Shown here: in pieces, positions 10,901 through 19,924 of the stretch | Layout: each line of letters opens with the position of its first letter | Position numbering within the stretch: position 1 is the first letter of the stretch | Assembly (NCBI RefSeq): GCF_034009455.1 | Contig: NZ_CP125380.1 | Location: 489,501 to 553,500 of the forward strand | DNA length: 64,000 nucleotides | Origin: Pseudomonas sp. P5_109 | GTDB lineage: Bacteria; Pseudomonadota; Gammaproteobacteria; Pseudomonadales; Pseudomonadaceae | Reading direction: 5' to 3' | The notes under the pieces: generated by a model | Databases searched by the model: none | What the model was told of the DNA's origin: nothing | Seen by the model: only the letters and a program-made list of their open reading frames with translations | Made by a program: the position numbers and the translations under genes

Positions 10901-11265
10901 TCCAGCTGCTGGATCGGTTCCTTGGTGAAACGCTGCGCCACCGGCACCACGGTGCTGGCCTTGAGGCGGGTCAGTTCACGCTGGTTCTCGAGCGTCTGCT
11001 TGGGTGCAGAGCTCAACGTTTGCTTGAGATCGGCCAGCTTCTGCTCGTAATCACGCTTGTTGTTGAGCTGATTCAGCGTGTTTTGCAGGACGGTTTGCAG
11101 GGCTTTCTGATCGGCTTCCGGCAGTTTGCGGTCGGCGATCTTGTCCAGGCTCGCCTGCACGGCTTCGCTGGAGGGCGGTTCGGCCGCTTGCAATGTACCG
11201 ACAGTACCGACAGAGAGACTCAAGCCCAGCAGGGCGATGGCGAAAAAAGAGCGCAGGTTAGGCAT
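7906..11265 (-). CDS. mscK: MscK/KefA-type large mechanosensitive channel
   Basis: A 1119-residue protein with a signal peptide (SFFAIALLGLSLSVGTVGTLQAAE, about residues 5-29). A long periplasmic coiled-coil/helical domain rich in Gln and Leu extends to about 480, then many membrane spans to about 900, then the conserved MscS core: VGLGFGMQEIFANFISGIMILFERPVRIGDTITIG (pore helix and start of the beta domain) and a cytoplasmic C-terminus. It gates under membrane tension and releases ions in hypo-osmotic shock; MscK in E. coli also responds to potassium. The size and layout match MscK/KefA rather than small MscS. Confidence 0.92.
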   Translation of the reverse strand: MPNLRSFFAIALLGLSLSVGTVGTLQAAEPPSSEAVQASLDKIADRKLPEADQKALQTVLQNTLNQLNNKRDYEQKLADLKQTLSSAPKQTLENQRELTRLKASTVVPVAQRFTKEPIQQLEQLLTERSTQQSDLQKALADANSLIITAQTRPERAQAEISSSQTRIQQINNILKNGKDAGKTLSAEQRDLLNAELAALNALIPLRRQELAGNTQLQDLGNSQHDLLSERSDRLDREIQELQTLINQKRLALSQETVTQQSIEAQKAGGSSLLATESAANLKLSDYLLKSTDRLNEVTQQNLQTKQQLDSLTQSDSALDEQINVLKGSLLLSKILYKQKQALPRLRLDRNLADQIADIRLYQFEVSQQRELLSNPTTYVDNLLATQPPEQVTPQLRKSLMELATTRADLLERLNRELSAVLNESITLQLNQKQLLSTAQSLRATLDEQMFWIPSNKPLDLEWVHSVPDRLQRQLDSLPVLSSLSELTDGLTQRPLLFLPLALLIGALLWRRKNLYARLNKVHQDIGHFKRDSQWHTPQAILINILLAMPVSLGLALCGLALRIDARGQNANMGAALLQMAGAWLVFYTAYRILAPGGVAELHFRWEKPQVEFLRRWIRRLGIVVMALVTVVAVAELQPAALADDVIGMPVVLTCYALMTLLLSRLLISSPTHENASLFRKLVGILFTALPVALFVAVCFGYYYTALKLSDRLINTLYLLMFWLVIEATFVRGLSVAARRLAYQRALAKRLAAKEAGDGEAVIEEPTMDIEKVNEQSLRLIRLALLGGFMAALYWVWADLITVFSYLDNITLYEYTSGTGANMSMVPISIGDMLGALIIIGITFALARNLPGLLEVFVLSKLNLAQGSAYATTTLLSYVIAGVGFVSTLSTLGVSWDKLQWLVAALSVGLGFGMQEIFANFISGIMILFERPVRIGDTITIGNLSGTVSKIRIRATTITDFDRKDIIVPNKTFITGQLINWSLTDTITRVTLKLGVDYGSDLDLVKELLLKAARDNPRVLKDPEPHVYFLNFGESTLDHELRMHVRDLGDRNPVLDEVNRFINREFKKQHINISFRQMEVYLKNLHGQEYKMVPIEPEAKTIVPLVDGKPAQEPPAAKLD

Positions 11266-11299
11266 AAAGACCGGTCAAGCAAGTGATAGTGGACGCAGT

Positions 11300-13042
11300 T
11301 TAGAGGAAGAGACCGGGACCCGGGCGACTTCCTTCGGGGAATCTGACGCCCACTTTGCCGATCTTGTTCCCGTCCATGACCGCCACGGTCCAGATGGTGT
11401 TGTTCCATTCGACCTGGTCACCCACTACCGGCGCGCCGCCAACTTTCTGGGCAATAAACCGGCCCAGGGACATCTCTGGGTCGATGCCTTCGACCTTCAG
11501 GCCGTACAGGGCCGCAACCGCGGCCAGCTGGGCGTCTCCTTCGAGTACGAAGTCGCCGAAGAAGCGCAGATCAAGACCCCGTTGTGGCGCCTGGCTGAAG
11601 AGTTTTCCGAGGGCCGGCAGGTTGTGTTCATGGCCGATGACACACAGCAAATCATCGACTTCGAGCACCGTACTACCCGACGGATGGAGCAATTGTTGGC
11701 CTCGAAACAGGGCCGCGATACGGGTGCCTTCGGGCATTTTCAGCTCGCGCAGGGGCGAACCGATGCACCATTTCTCCGCGCCGAGGCGATAAACGAACAG
11801 CTCCCACTCGCTGGTGACGTGCACTTCCAGGGCCGAACGCGAGATGGGCGCAGGCTCCGGGGGGACCGTGACCTTCAGCAGCTTGGCGACCCATGGCAGG
11901 CTCGTACCCTGGACCAGCAGCGACACCAGCACGATAAAGAACGCGAGGTTGAAGTACAGCTGGGCGTTGGGCAGGCCGGCCATCAACGGGAACACCGCCA
12001 GAATGATCGGGACCGCGCCGCGCAGGCCGACCCAGGAAATGAACGCTTTCTCGCGCCCATGGAAGGCTTTGAACGGCAGCAGGCCAACCACCACCGACAG
12101 TGGCCGGGCAAACAGAATCATCCACAGCGCCAGTGCCAGTGCCGGCAGGGCAATAGGCAGCAGATCGTGAGGCGTCACCAGCAGCCCCAACACCAGGAAC
12201 ATGCCGATCTGCGCCAGCCAGGCCATGCCGTCGAGCATGTGCAGAATGCCGTGGCGACTGCGCACCGGACGGTTGCCGATCACCAGGCCACAGAGGTACA
12301 CGGCGAGGAAGCCACTGCCATGCAGGGCGTTGGTCAGGGCAAACACCACCAGGCCACCGGCAATGACCAGGATCGGGTAAAGACCGGTGGCCAGGTTGAT
12401 CCGGTTGACCAGTTGCAGCATCAGCCAGCCGCCGCCCAGGCCGATGACGCCGCCAATGCCGAACTCGCGTAGCAGGTGGGTCAGCAGGCTCCAGTGCAGG
12501 CCTGTCTGGCCGCTGGCGAGCATGTCGATCAGGGTGACGGTGAGGAACACCGCCATCGGGTCGTTACTGCCGGATTCGATTTCGAGGCTGGCGGTTACCC
12601 GCTCGTTCAGGCCTTTGCCGCCCAATAGCGAGAACACCGCCGCGGCGTCGGTGGAGCCAACGATGGCACCGATCAGCAGGCCCTGGATCAGGTTCAGGTT
12701 GAACAGCCATGCGGCCGCCATGCCGGTCAGCCCGGTGGTAATCAGCACGCCGACCGTGGCCAGTGAAAGTGCCGGCCATAACGCCACACGGAAACTCGAC
12801 ACCCGGGTGCGCAGGCCGCCGTCGAGCAGGATCACTGCCAGCGCGAGGTTGCCGACCAGGTAAGCCGTGGGGTAGTTGTCGAAAATGATGCCGCCGCCAT
12901 CGACGCCGGCCGCCATGCCGACGGCCAGGATGATCACCAGAATCGGGATGCCGAGGCGCGATGACAGTGAGCTCACCAGAATGCTCGCACCTACCAGCAA
13001 CGCGCCGATCAAGAACAGGCTGTTGATGGTCGTCGCATTCAA
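11300..13042 (-). CDS. nhaP2: NhaP2/CvrA-type potassium/proton antiporter
   Basis: A 580-residue protein from a TTG start at 13042 with GGAG upstream; the longer frame to 13135 adds 31 non-family residues. The first 390 residues are a CPA1 antiporter with about 12-13 spans, including [21 protein letters not shown] and [14 protein letters not shown], the conserved acidic ND motif. The C-terminus has a TrkA_C-like domain ([29 protein letters not shown]) and a CorC_HlyC-like segment ending [13 protein letters not shown]. It expels K+ or Na+ for protons at the inner membrane. Confidence 0.93.
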   Translation of the reverse strand: MNATTINSLFLIGALLVGASILVSSLSSRLGIPILVIILAVGMAAGVDGGGIIFDNYPTAYLVGNLALAVILLDGGLRTRVSSFRVALWPALSLATVGVLITTGLTGMAAAWLFNLNLIQGLLIGAIVGSTDAAAVFSLLGGKGLNERVTASLEIESGSNDPMAVFLTVTLIDMLASGQTGLHWSLLTHLLREFGIGGVIGLGGGWLMLQLVNRINLATGLYPILVIAGGLVVFALTNALHGSGFLAVYLCGLVIGNRPVRSRHGILHMLDGMAWLAQIGMFLVLGLLVTPHDLLPIALPALALALWMILFARPLSVVVGLLPFKAFHGREKAFISWVGLRGAVPIILAVFPLMAGLPNAQLYFNLAFFIVLVSLLVQGTSLPWVAKLLKVTVPPEPAPISRSALEVHVTSEWELFVYRLGAEKWCIGSPLRELKMPEGTRIAALFRGQQLLHPSGSTVLEVDDLLCVIGHEHNLPALGKLFSQAPQRGLDLRFFGDFVLEGDAQLAAVAALYGLKVEGIDPEMSLGRFIAQKVGGAPVVGDQVEWNNTIWTVAVMDGNKIGKVGVRFPEGSRPGPGLFL

Positions 13043-13175
13043 AGGCAGTACTCCAGGAAGCTGAAAGGCGGGCACAAACTGACCATGCAGTCTGCGTGCC
13101 AGCGATTCTAACCTGTTGAAATGTGATGCTGTCAAAAAGGTTTTGCGGGCGATTCTTCACGCCGGGTGAAATCAT

Positions 13176-13307
13176 TGTGGCGAGGGGGCTTGCCCCCGTT
13201 CGGCTGCGAAGCAGTCGTAAATCCGGTAGACGCGATTTAATGGATGTACGCGGTTAACAAGTTTGGGGCCGCTGCGCGGCCCAACGGGGGCAAGCCCCCT
13301 CGCCACA
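13176..13307. repeat. REP pair (GGCGAGGGGGCTTGCCCCC type), inverted
   Basis: The left arm TGTGGCGAGGGGGCTTGCCC and its inverse GGGCAAGCCCCCTCGCCACA bracket a spacer that itself holds short inverted repeats. It lies between the 5' end of nhaP2 and the 3' end of the first chemoreceptor gene. Confidence 0.9.
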
Positions 13308-13323
13308 GGTATTGTGTTGGCGA

Positions 13324-14949
13324 TTAGAGGCTAAACCGCCCAACCATCGTGTTCAGGTCCACCGCCAGGCGCGACAGCTCGTTGCTCGCCGCACTCGTCT
13401 GATTCGCCCCGGTGGCCGACTGCACCGACAGGTCGCGAATGTTCACCAGGTTGCGATCCACTTCACGGGCCACCTGCGCCTGTTCTTCGGCGGCGCTGGC
13501 GATCACCAGGTTGCGCTCGTTGATTTCGACGATGGCACTGTTGATGGTGTCCAGCGACATCCCGGCACCGCGGGCGATGTTCAGGGTCGACTCGGCGCGT
13601 TCGGTGCTGTTGCGCATCGAATCCACTGCATGCCCGGTGCCGGTCTGGATGCTGCCGATCATGCGTTCGATTTCACTGGTCGATTGCTGAGTGCGATGGG
13701 CCAGGGCACGAACCTCATCGGCCACTACGGCGAAACCACGACCGGCCTCACCGGCGCGGGCGGCCTCGATGGCGGCGTTCAAGGCCAGCAGGTTGGTCTG
13801 GTCGGCCAGGCCACGGATCACATCCAGTACCTTGCCGATATCGCGCGACTCGTTGGCCAGGTCGCCGATCAGGGTCGCGGTGCTCTGCACATCGGCGCTC
13901 ATGCGTTCGATGGCGCTCACGGTTTCCTGCACCAGATCGCGACCGTCACCGGCCGATGAGGTGGCGTTCTTCGAGGCTTCGGATGTGCTGACCGCGTTGC
14001 GCGCGACTTCTTCCACGGCGCTGGTCATTTCGTTGACCGCAGTGGCGGCCTGTTCGATTTCGTTGTTCTGCCGGGTCAGGCCCCGGGCACTTTCGTCAGT
14101 GACGCTGTTGAGCTCTTCGGCAGCGGATGCAAGCTGCGTGGCCGAGCCGGAGATGCGCTGCAGCGTGTCGCGCAGTTTTTCCTGCATTTTCGACATGGCC
14201 AGCAGCAAACGACCGGCTTCGTCTTCACCGTCAGCGGTGATCGGGCGCGTCAGGTTGCCTTCGGCGATCTGTTCGGCGGCGCTCAGGGCGTTGGCGATCG
14301 GTTGGGTGATGCTGTTGGTCAACAACCAGGCGAGCAGCAACGTCAGGGCGGTGGCGATCACGAGCAGGGCAATCACCAGGTTGAACGCCGAATCGTATTG
14401 ATCCGCCGCCTGCTGGTTGGTGTCGTTGGTTTGCTGGGTGTTGATCTCCAGCAGGCGGTTCAACACGGTGTTGACCGCTTCGGAGTTGTTGAGCAAATCG
14501 GTGTTGAGCAAACTGCGCAGTTCATCGACCTGATTGTTGCGCGACAAGGTTTTCATCCGGTCTTCGATCTGGCGGTACTGACCCAGCAACTGCACGTATT
14601 GATCGTAGGTTGCACGTTCCTGCGGGCTGGCGATCAGCTTTTCGTAGGTTGCCTGGGCGGCGCGAATCTGCTGGTTGCGCGTTTCCAGCAGTTCCATGGT
14701 TTTTTGCTGCACCTCAGGCTCGCGGTTTACCAGCAAACGGTAGGACAACACGCGCAGGCGCAAGGTGAGCTGGGTGAATTCGTCCAGGCTCTTGATGCTC
14801 GGCACACTGTTGTTGGTGATGTTTTCGGCGGCGCCGCGGATCTTGCTCATCTGATTCAAGGCAAACACTCCCAGAACCATCATCAAGCCACCGATCAGGG
14901 CAAAGCTGAGGAACGCCCGAGGGGCAATATTCATATTACGAAGAGACAT
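13324..14949 (-). CDS. Methyl-accepting chemotaxis protein with 4-helix-bundle sensor
   Basis: A 541-residue receptor. TM1 spans about 12-31, a periplasmic all-helical domain of about 155 residues follows (4HB_MCP type, many Q/E/R), TM2 is [20 protein letters not shown] (about 190-210), then a HAMP domain and the signalling hairpin, whose tip reads [19 protein letters not shown]. No C-terminal CheR-tethering pentapeptide is seen. The start ATG at 14949 ([10 protein letters not shown]) follows the family; the 48 codons before it are not receptor-like. The ligand is unknown. By gene order it corresponds to P. putida PP_0317 (recall). Confidence 0.92.
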   Translation of the reverse strand: MSLRNMNIAPRAFLSFALIGGLMMVLGVFALNQMSKIRGAAENITNNSVPSIKSLDEFTQLTLRLRVLSYRLLVNREPEVQQKTMELLETRNQQIRAAQATYEKLIASPQERATYDQYVQLLGQYRQIEDRMKTLSRNNQVDELRSLLNTDLLNNSEAVNTVLNRLLEINTQQTNDTNQQAADQYDSAFNLVIALLVIATALTLLLAWLLTNSITQPIANALSAAEQIAEGNLTRPITADGEDEAGRLLLAMSKMQEKLRDTLQRISGSATQLASAAEELNSVTDESARGLTRQNNEIEQAATAVNEMTSAVEEVARNAVSTSEASKNATSSAGDGRDLVQETVSAIERMSADVQSTATLIGDLANESRDIGKVLDVIRGLADQTNLLALNAAIEAARAGEAGRGFAVVADEVRALAHRTQQSTSEIERMIGSIQTGTGHAVDSMRNSTERAESTLNIARGAGMSLDTINSAIVEINERNLVIASAAEEQAQVAREVDRNLVNIRDLSVQSATGANQTSAASNELSRLAVDLNTMVGRFSL

Positions 14950-15223
14950 GGCGTTCACCGGGAAAGAGCGCATCCGTGCGCGGCTGAGGCTGCTGTATGG
15001 ATGACTTATCGGTCGCCGCAGTGAAGTCTTGAGCCCGCGTGTTTTGGCCGGTTGCACCTTGTGGCGACGAAGTGCAGGAACCACATCGGCCATTCACAGT
15101 CTTTAAAACTCGCGAGGAAGGTCGCCCGTCAGCAAAATCAAGGCTTTGCGCCTGTATAACCCTGGCATCCACGGTGACTTTTCTTTATCGTACGCGCCCT
15201 TTGAAAAAGCCCGGATAATCAAA

Positions 15224-15433
15224 ATGTTGGAAGCATCCCTCAGCCAATTGGAACAACTTGTAAGTAATCTGGTGCAACAGAACCAGAGCCTGACCACAGA
15301 ACTGGCCCAGGCCAAGGATGAAAATGAAAGCCTGCAACTGAGCCTGATGGAACACGAGGAGAAGCAAGGCGCCACGGCGGCTCGCATCCAGGCCCTGGTT
15401 GAGCGCGTCAGCGCAGGCCCTGTCAGCGCATGA
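15224..15433 (+). CDS. Small coiled-coil protein (ZapB-like, TIGR02449-type)
   Basis: A 69-residue protein that is one continuous heptad-rich helix (LEASLSQLEQLVSNLVQQNQ, then TELAQAKDENESLQLSL). It matches the TIGR02449 family usually found directly before zapA in pseudomonads and thought to be a ZapB-like partner in cell division. The stop overlaps the zapA start (ATGA at 15430-15433). The ATG at 15224 is chosen because the coiled coil begins there. Confidence 0.8.
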   Translation: MLEASLSQLEQLVSNLVQQNQSLTTELAQAKDENESLQLSLMEHEEKQGATAARIQALVERVSAGPVSA

Positions 15434-15732
15434 GTTACAACGCCGCAGGGGTAAAAGTCGTCTCGATCCTGGGGGAGGACTATTCGATCAAGGCACCGGC
15501 CGGGGAAGAGCAGACCCTGCTGGACGCCGCGATGATGTTGAAGGCAGCCCTGGCCGAAACCAAGAGGAAGTACCCGACGCTGATCGGTGACCGCCTGCTG
15601 GTGCTGGCGGCGATGAATCTGTGCTCCCAGCAGATCGAAATGCAGAAGCAGCACAAGCTCGAACTCGACCGTTACCAAGAGCAAGTCAGCGCCACGGTTG
15701 AAGTGATCTCCAAGACGATCAATCAGGCCTGA
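15430..15732 (+). CDS. zapA: ZapA-family cell-division protein
   Basis: A 100-residue protein with the ZapA pattern: N-terminal beta hairpin [20 protein letters not shown], helix [19 protein letters not shown], the central [18 protein letters not shown] segment and a long C-terminal helix. ZapA crosslinks FtsZ filaments at midcell. It is translationally coupled to the coiled-coil gene before it. The usual pseudomonad companions, 6S RNA and a 5-formyl-THF cyclo-ligase gene, are absent: a chemoreceptor begins 100 bp later. It may therefore be a second ZapA paralogue. Confidence 0.85.
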   Translation: MSYNAAGVKVVSILGEDYSIKAPAGEEQTLLDAAMMLKAALAETKRKYPTLIGDRLLVLAAMNLCSQQIEMQKQHKLELDRYQEQVSATVEVISKTINQA

Positions 15733-15772
15733 TCGGCTTTGCGCACAACCAAAGAATAGATTGTCGATTGGT

Positions 15773-15782
15773 TTGTATACAA
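15773..15782. promoter_or_regulatory. GntR-type palindrome upstream of mcpH-like gene
   Basis: TTGTATACAA is a perfect 10-bp palindrome 50 bp before the receptor start. From recall, this motif is used by GntR-family regulators of purine catabolism in pseudomonads, which would suit a purine chemoreceptor. Occupancy is an inference. Confidence 0.5.
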
Positions 15783-15832
15783 TCGGCACGGCTGTTGCAG
15801 TGTTTCAGCCTCTTATTCTTTGGGGGTGCTCC

Positions 15833-17770
15833 ATGCAGTTCTGGCGACGCAGTATTCAATGGCAGTTGATCCTGAGCATGGGCACCGCTCTGCTCGTCAG
15901 TATTCTGATCGTGGTTGGCATATATACCCTGGTGGTCAATCGTCTCGCCCAGAGCTATCTGGTCGAGCAAGCCTTGCCGTCGAGCATCGAAGCGATGCGC
16001 AACGACATCGAGCGGATCCTCGTCCAGCCACTTACCGCCGCCAAGGACATCGCCAGCAACAGCATGGTGCGCGACTGGCTGGCCGCAGGCGAAGACAGCG
16101 CGCAGACCAACACCTTCGCTACCTATCTGGAAGGCATTCGGGCCGAACACAAAGCCTTTACCGCGCTGATTGTCGGCACCGCGTCCAACCACTACATCAC
16201 CGAAAAAGGCCTGGACCGGACCCTCAGCCGTTCCAATCCCAAAGACGCCTGGTTCTACGCGTTTCTCGACAGCAACCAGCCGCGCACCCTCAATATTGAC
16301 AACGATACGGCCACCGGAGAATTGGCGCTTTTCATTGACCTCAAGGTCGAGCAGGCCGGTAAAGTCGTGGGTGTTGCCGGGCTTGGCCTGAGCATGAAAG
16401 AGCTGTCGGAGCTGATCCACAACTTCAGCTTCGGTGAGCGCGGCAAGGTCTATCTCGTGCGTTCCGACGGTTTGATCCAGGTGCACCCTGAAGCGCAATT
16501 CAGCGGTAAACGCAGCCTGACCGAGCAGATTGGTGCTACGGCCGCGCAAGCAGTGATGAGTCAAAAAGCTGCCACCAGTAGCGGCTTCCAGCGTGAAGGC
16601 GAAGACTTCCTTGCGTTAAGTCTGCCTCTGCGCGATCTCGGCTGGACCCTGGTGGCCGAAGTGCCGCAATCGCAGATCTACGCGGAGGCCCGCCGCGCGA
16701 TGTGGATGAGCAGCGGCATCGGCCTGGCGGTGGCCATGGTGTGCCTGTTGCTGGTGGTGTTGCTGGCCCGTGGGTTGGTACGACCGATTCGTCAGGTAAC
16801 AGCGGCGCTGGTAGCCATCGGTAGCGGTGGTGGAGATTTGACCCATCGGTTAGATTCCAGTCGTGCCGATGAGCTGGGCGATCTGGCTCGCGGTTTCAAT
16901 CGGTTCCTGGATAGTCAGCGCGACATGATCGGTGAAGTGCTGACCACCAGCGAACGTTTGCGCACCGCTGTGGGGCAAGTGGCCAGGGTTGTGGATAACA
17001 CTGCCGAACGTTCCGGGCGCCAACAGGAAATGACCGACATGGTCGCCACCGCGGTTCACGAAATGGGCCTGACCGTTCAGGAAATCGCGCAGAATGCCGG
17101 CAACGCAGCGGTCGCGTCGCAAACGGCCCGGGATGAGGCGATGCAGGCGCGGGAAGTGGTGGGCGGCTCGATCCGCCACATTGAAAGCATGTCCCAGGAA
17201 ATCGGTGTCGCGGCCACTGCTGTGGGTGAACTGGCCCATCAAGTGGCATCCATCGATCAGGTGCTGGCGGTGATTCGCGGGATTTCCGAGCAGACCAACC
17301 TGCTGGCGCTCAATGCCGCCATCGAAGCGGCGCGGGCCGGGGATATGGGGCGTGGATTCGCCGTGGTGGCCGATGAAGTGCGGACGTTGGCGCGTCGTAC
17401 GCAGTCCTCTACCGATGAAATCCAGCAGATGATCGGCAGCCTCAAGCAAGGCGCGGAAAACGCCGTTTCATCGATGCATTCCGGGCAAGCCGCGACCGGC
17501 ACAGGCGTCGAATCGAGCCAGCGCACCGGAGTCTCGTTGACCGCCATTACCGGACAGGTCGAGCGCATCAGTGACATGAACCATCAGGTGGCGACGGCGA
17601 CGGAAGAGCAGTCGGCGGTGACCGAGGAAATCAATCGCAACGTGCAGGGTATTTCCGATCTGGCGCGGGCGACGGCTGGGGAGGTCAGGGCCTGTCGTGA
17701 GGACTGCCAGACGTTGCAGCGCCTGGCGGATGATCTGGCGCGGCAGATGGGTGGGTTCAAGCTGGGGTGA
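15833..17770 (+). CDS. mcpH: Methyl-accepting chemotaxis protein with dCACHE sensor, probable purine receptor McpH
   Basis: A 645-residue receptor. TM1 is [20 protein letters not shown] (about 11-30). A double-CACHE periplasmic domain of about 250 residues includes [19 protein letters not shown] and [15 protein letters not shown]2 ([22 protein letters not shown]) comes near residue 290, followed by HAMP and the signalling tip [19 protein letters not shown]. The start is the ATG at 15833 ([10 protein letters not shown]). Position after MCP-coiled coil-zapA matches P. putida PP_0320 (McpH, recalled as a purine receptor). The ligand is inferred from synteny only. Confidence 0.75.
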   Translation: MQFWRRSIQWQLILSMGTALLVSILIVVGIYTLVVNRLAQSYLVEQALPSSIEAMRNDIERILVQPLTAAKDIASNSMVRDWLAAGEDSAQTNTFATYLEGIRAEHKAFTALIVGTASNHYITEKGLDRTLSRSNPKDAWFYAFLDSNQPRTLNIDNDTATGELALFIDLKVEQAGKVVGVAGLGLSMKELSELIHNFSFGERGKVYLVRSDGLIQVHPEAQFSGKRSLTEQIGATAAQAVMSQKAATSSGFQREGEDFLALSLPLRDLGWTLVAEVPQSQIYAEARRAMWMSSGIGLAVAMVCLLLVVLLARGLVRPIRQVTAALVAIGSGGGDLTHRLDSSRADELGDLARGFNRFLDSQRDMIGEVLTTSERLRTAVGQVARVVDNTAERSGRQQEMTDMVATAVHEMGLTVQEIAQNAGNAAVASQTARDEAMQAREVVGGSIRHIESMSQEIGVAATAVGELAHQVASIDQVLAVIRGISEQTNLLALNAAIEAARAGDMGRGFAVVADEVRTLARRTQSSTDEIQQMIGSLKQGAENAVSSMHSGQAATGTGVESSQRTGVSLTAITGQVERISDMNHQVATATEEQSAVTEEINRNVQGISDLARATAGEVRACREDCQTLQRLADDLARQMGGFKLG

Positions 17771-17791
17771 TGTGGCGTCTGCGCGGACGTC

Positions 17792-17857
17792 TTCGCGAGC
17801 AAGCCCGCTCCCACAGTTGGAATGCATTCACCTGTGGGAGCGGGCTTGCTCGCGAAT
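17792..17857. repeat. REP pair (GGGAGCGGGCTTGCTCGC type), close inverted pair
   Basis: TTCGCGAGCAAGCCCGCTCC and its inverse are separated by only about 20 bp, forming a long potential hairpin between the convergent ends of mcpH and the acyl-CoA dehydrogenase gene. Confidence 0.92.
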
Positions 17858-17887
17858 GGATCTAAGCAGCACTACAAATACTTGGGA

Positions 17888-19690
17888 TCAGAACCACTCA
17901 TCCTGCATGCCCAGGCACACATCATCCCGCGCCTCAAGAATCGCCAGCTCATGGTGGCAACCCGGCACTTCCCAGGTCAGGAAGTAGCGCGCCGCCTGCA
18001 GCTTGCCCTTGTAAAAGCTCACATCCGCCGCATTGCCCTTGGCCAAACCTTCCTCGGCGCGAATCGCCTGTTCCAGCCAGCGCCAGCCGATCACCGTGTG
18101 CCCGAACACTTTCAGGTACAACGCCGAGTTCGCCAGGCTGCTGTTGACCTTGCCCTGGGCCAGATCGGTCAACAGGCCGATGGTCACGGTTTGCAGGCGT
18201 GCCACCAGCTTCTCCAGCGGCTCGCGCAGTGGCGTCAGTGCCTCAAATGCCTGGGCGCGTTCGGCGGTGTCGGCGATCAGGCGGATCAGTTGCTTGAGCC
18301 CTGCACCACCGTTCTGCGCCAGTTTGCGGCCCAACAGGTCCAGCGACTGAATGCCGTGCGTGCCTTCGTGGATCGGGTTCAGGCGGTTGTCGCGGTAGTA
18401 CTGTTCCACCGGGTATTCGCGGGTGTAACCGTGGCCGCCGAGGATCTGGATCGCCAGTTCGTTGGCCTTCAGGCAGAACTCCGACGGCCAGGATTTGACG
18501 ATTGGGGTCAGCAGGTCCAGTAACTCATGGGCTTGTTTGCGCTCGGCTTCGGTCTCAAGCGTGGTGGTGTCATCGAACAGCCGCGCCGCGTACAGACCAA
18601 GGTCGAACGAGCCTTCGACGTAGGCCTTCTGCGTCAGCAGCATGCGTTTGACGTCGGCGTGCTGAATGATCGCCACTGGCGCGGTGTTCGGGTCCTTGCT
18701 GTCCGGCACGCGCCCCTGTGGACGCTCGCGAGCGTACTCCAGCGAATACAGATAACCCGCGTAGCCAAGCATCACCGCGCCCATGCCGACGCCAATCCGC
18801 GCTTCGTTCATCATCTGGAACATGTAGCTCAGGCCCTGGTGCGGCTTGCCCACCAGATAGCCGACGCACTCGCCGTTATCGCCGAAGTTCAGCGCGGTAG
18901 ACGTGGTGCCACGCCAGCCCATCTTGTGGAACAGACCGGCCAGCAGCACATCGTTGCGCTTGCCGATGCAGCCATCATCGTTGACCAGGAACTTGGGCAC
19001 GATAAACAGCGAAATGCCCTTCACCCCGGCCGGCGCGTCCGGCAACTTGGCCAGCACCATGTGCACGATGTTTTCCGACAGCGGATGATCGCCGCCGGAG
19101 ATGAAAATCTTGTTGCCCTTGAGGCGATAAGTGCCGTCGGCCGCAGGTTCAGCGCGGGTGCGGATATCCGAAAGCGACGAGCCCGCGTGGGGTTCGGTCA
19201 GGGCCATGGTGCCGAAGAAACGGCCGTCGATCATCGGTTGCAGGAAGTGACGCTTCTGCTCGTCGGTGCCGAAACTCTCGATCAGGTTCGCCGCGCCCAT
19301 GGTCAGGAACGGGTACGACGTCGAAGCAGCATTGGCCGATTGAAAGTGTGCGAAGCAGGCCTGGGAGAGCAGTGTAGGAAGCTGCATGCCTCCCGCCTCG
19401 AAACTGCGCGCGGCGTTGAGGAAACCGGCTTCGAGAAAGGCGTCCACCGCCGGTTTCACTTCCGGAATCAGAATCGCCTGACCGTTCTCATAGCGCGGCT
19501 CGTTCTCGTCACCCTTGCGGTTGTGCGGAGCGAAGAACTTCTCGGCGATGCTGCGGGCAGTGCCAATCGCCGCATCGAAGGTTTCCCGGTTGTGCTCGGC
19601 GAAACGCTCACGCTGGATCAGGCCCTCGGCATCGAGGACTTCATACAGCTCGAAAGCCAGATTGCGGGAACTGAGCAACGTCTCGGACAT
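17888..19690 (-). CDS. Acyl-CoA dehydrogenase (FadE-like, long form)
   Basis: A 600-residue flavoprotein. The central domain has FGTMALTEPHAGSSLSDIRTRA and KGNKIFISGGDHPLSENIVH (FAD/substrate loops). The C-terminal helical domain contains EYPVEQYYRDNRLNPIHEGTHGIQSLDLLGRK, whose glutamate region (IHEGT) is the usual catalytic-base area. An extra C-terminal extension (ACAD_C type) ends CLGMQDEWF. It oxidises acyl-CoA to enoyl-CoA in beta-oxidation. From recall, similar 600-residue enzymes are the FadE-type dehydrogenases of P. aeruginosa; chain-length preference cannot be read. It is monocistronic, flanked by REPs on both sides. Confidence 0.92.
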   Translation of the reverse strand: MSETLLSSRNLAFELYEVLDAEGLIQRERFAEHNRETFDAAIGTARSIAEKFFAPHNRKGDENEPRYENGQAILIPEVKPAVDAFLEAGFLNAARSFEAGGMQLPTLLSQACFAHFQSANAASTSYPFLTMGAANLIESFGTDEQKRHFLQPMIDGRFFGTMALTEPHAGSSLSDIRTRAEPAADGTYRLKGNKIFISGGDHPLSENIVHMVLAKLPDAPAGVKGISLFIVPKFLVNDDGCIGKRNDVLLAGLFHKMGWRGTTSTALNFGDNGECVGYLVGKPHQGLSYMFQMMNEARIGVGMGAVMLGYAGYLYSLEYARERPQGRVPDSKDPNTAPVAIIQHADVKRMLLTQKAYVEGSFDLGLYAARLFDDTTTLETEAERKQAHELLDLLTPIVKSWPSEFCLKANELAIQILGGHGYTREYPVEQYYRDNRLNPIHEGTHGIQSLDLLGRKLAQNGGAGLKQLIRLIADTAERAQAFEALTPLREPLEKLVARLQTVTIGLLTDLAQGKVNSSLANSALYLKVFGHTVIGWRWLEQAIRAEEGLAKGNAADVSFYKGKLQAARYFLTWEVPGCHHELAILEARDDVCLGMQDEWF

Positions 19691-19787
19691 GGCGGCCTAC
19701 CTTTTTTTGGAATGGGCCGAGTCTAGGCTTGCTGATAAAGACTGAACAGGATGATTGATGTTGGTGATAAATGGGCAAAACATCGAC

Positions 19788-19867
19788 CTGTAGGAGCCGG
19801 CTTGCTGGCGATGGCGGTTCATCAGACACACCGCAGTGTATTGATCGCCAGCAAGCCGGCTCCTACA
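19788..19867. repeat. REP pair (GGAGCCGGCTTGCTGGCG type), inverted
   Basis: CTGTAGGAGCCGGCTTGCTG and the inverse CAGCAAGCCGGCTCCTACA lie about 40 bp apart, between the 5' end of the acyl-CoA dehydrogenase gene and the putA terminator. Confidence 0.92.
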
Positions 19868-19871
19868 AGGC

Positions 19872-19906
19872 AAAAAAATGGGCGCCGATGAGGGCGCCCA
19901 TTTTTA
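19872..19906 (-). terminator. Rho-independent terminator of putA
   Basis: On the minus strand GGGCGCC and GGCGCCC pair around a short loop, embedded in an AAAAATG/CATTTTTTT extension, followed by a T-run. It begins about 19 bp past the putA stop. Confidence 0.85.
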
Positions 19907-19924
19907 CCGTGACAGCATCGCTAT

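Noticed and set aside
12564..13175. 203-codon minus-strand frame overlapping the start of nhaP2
   Set aside because: Out-of-frame arginine-rich shadow of nhaP2; no motifs.
15040..15075. FliA (sigma-28) promoter for the first chemoreceptor: TAAAG and GCCGAT on the minus strand
   Set aside because: The spacing is about 11 bases after TAAA instead of about 15.
15733..15832. 6S RNA (ssrS) after zapA
   Set aside because: Only 100 bp are available and no long bulged hairpin is visible.
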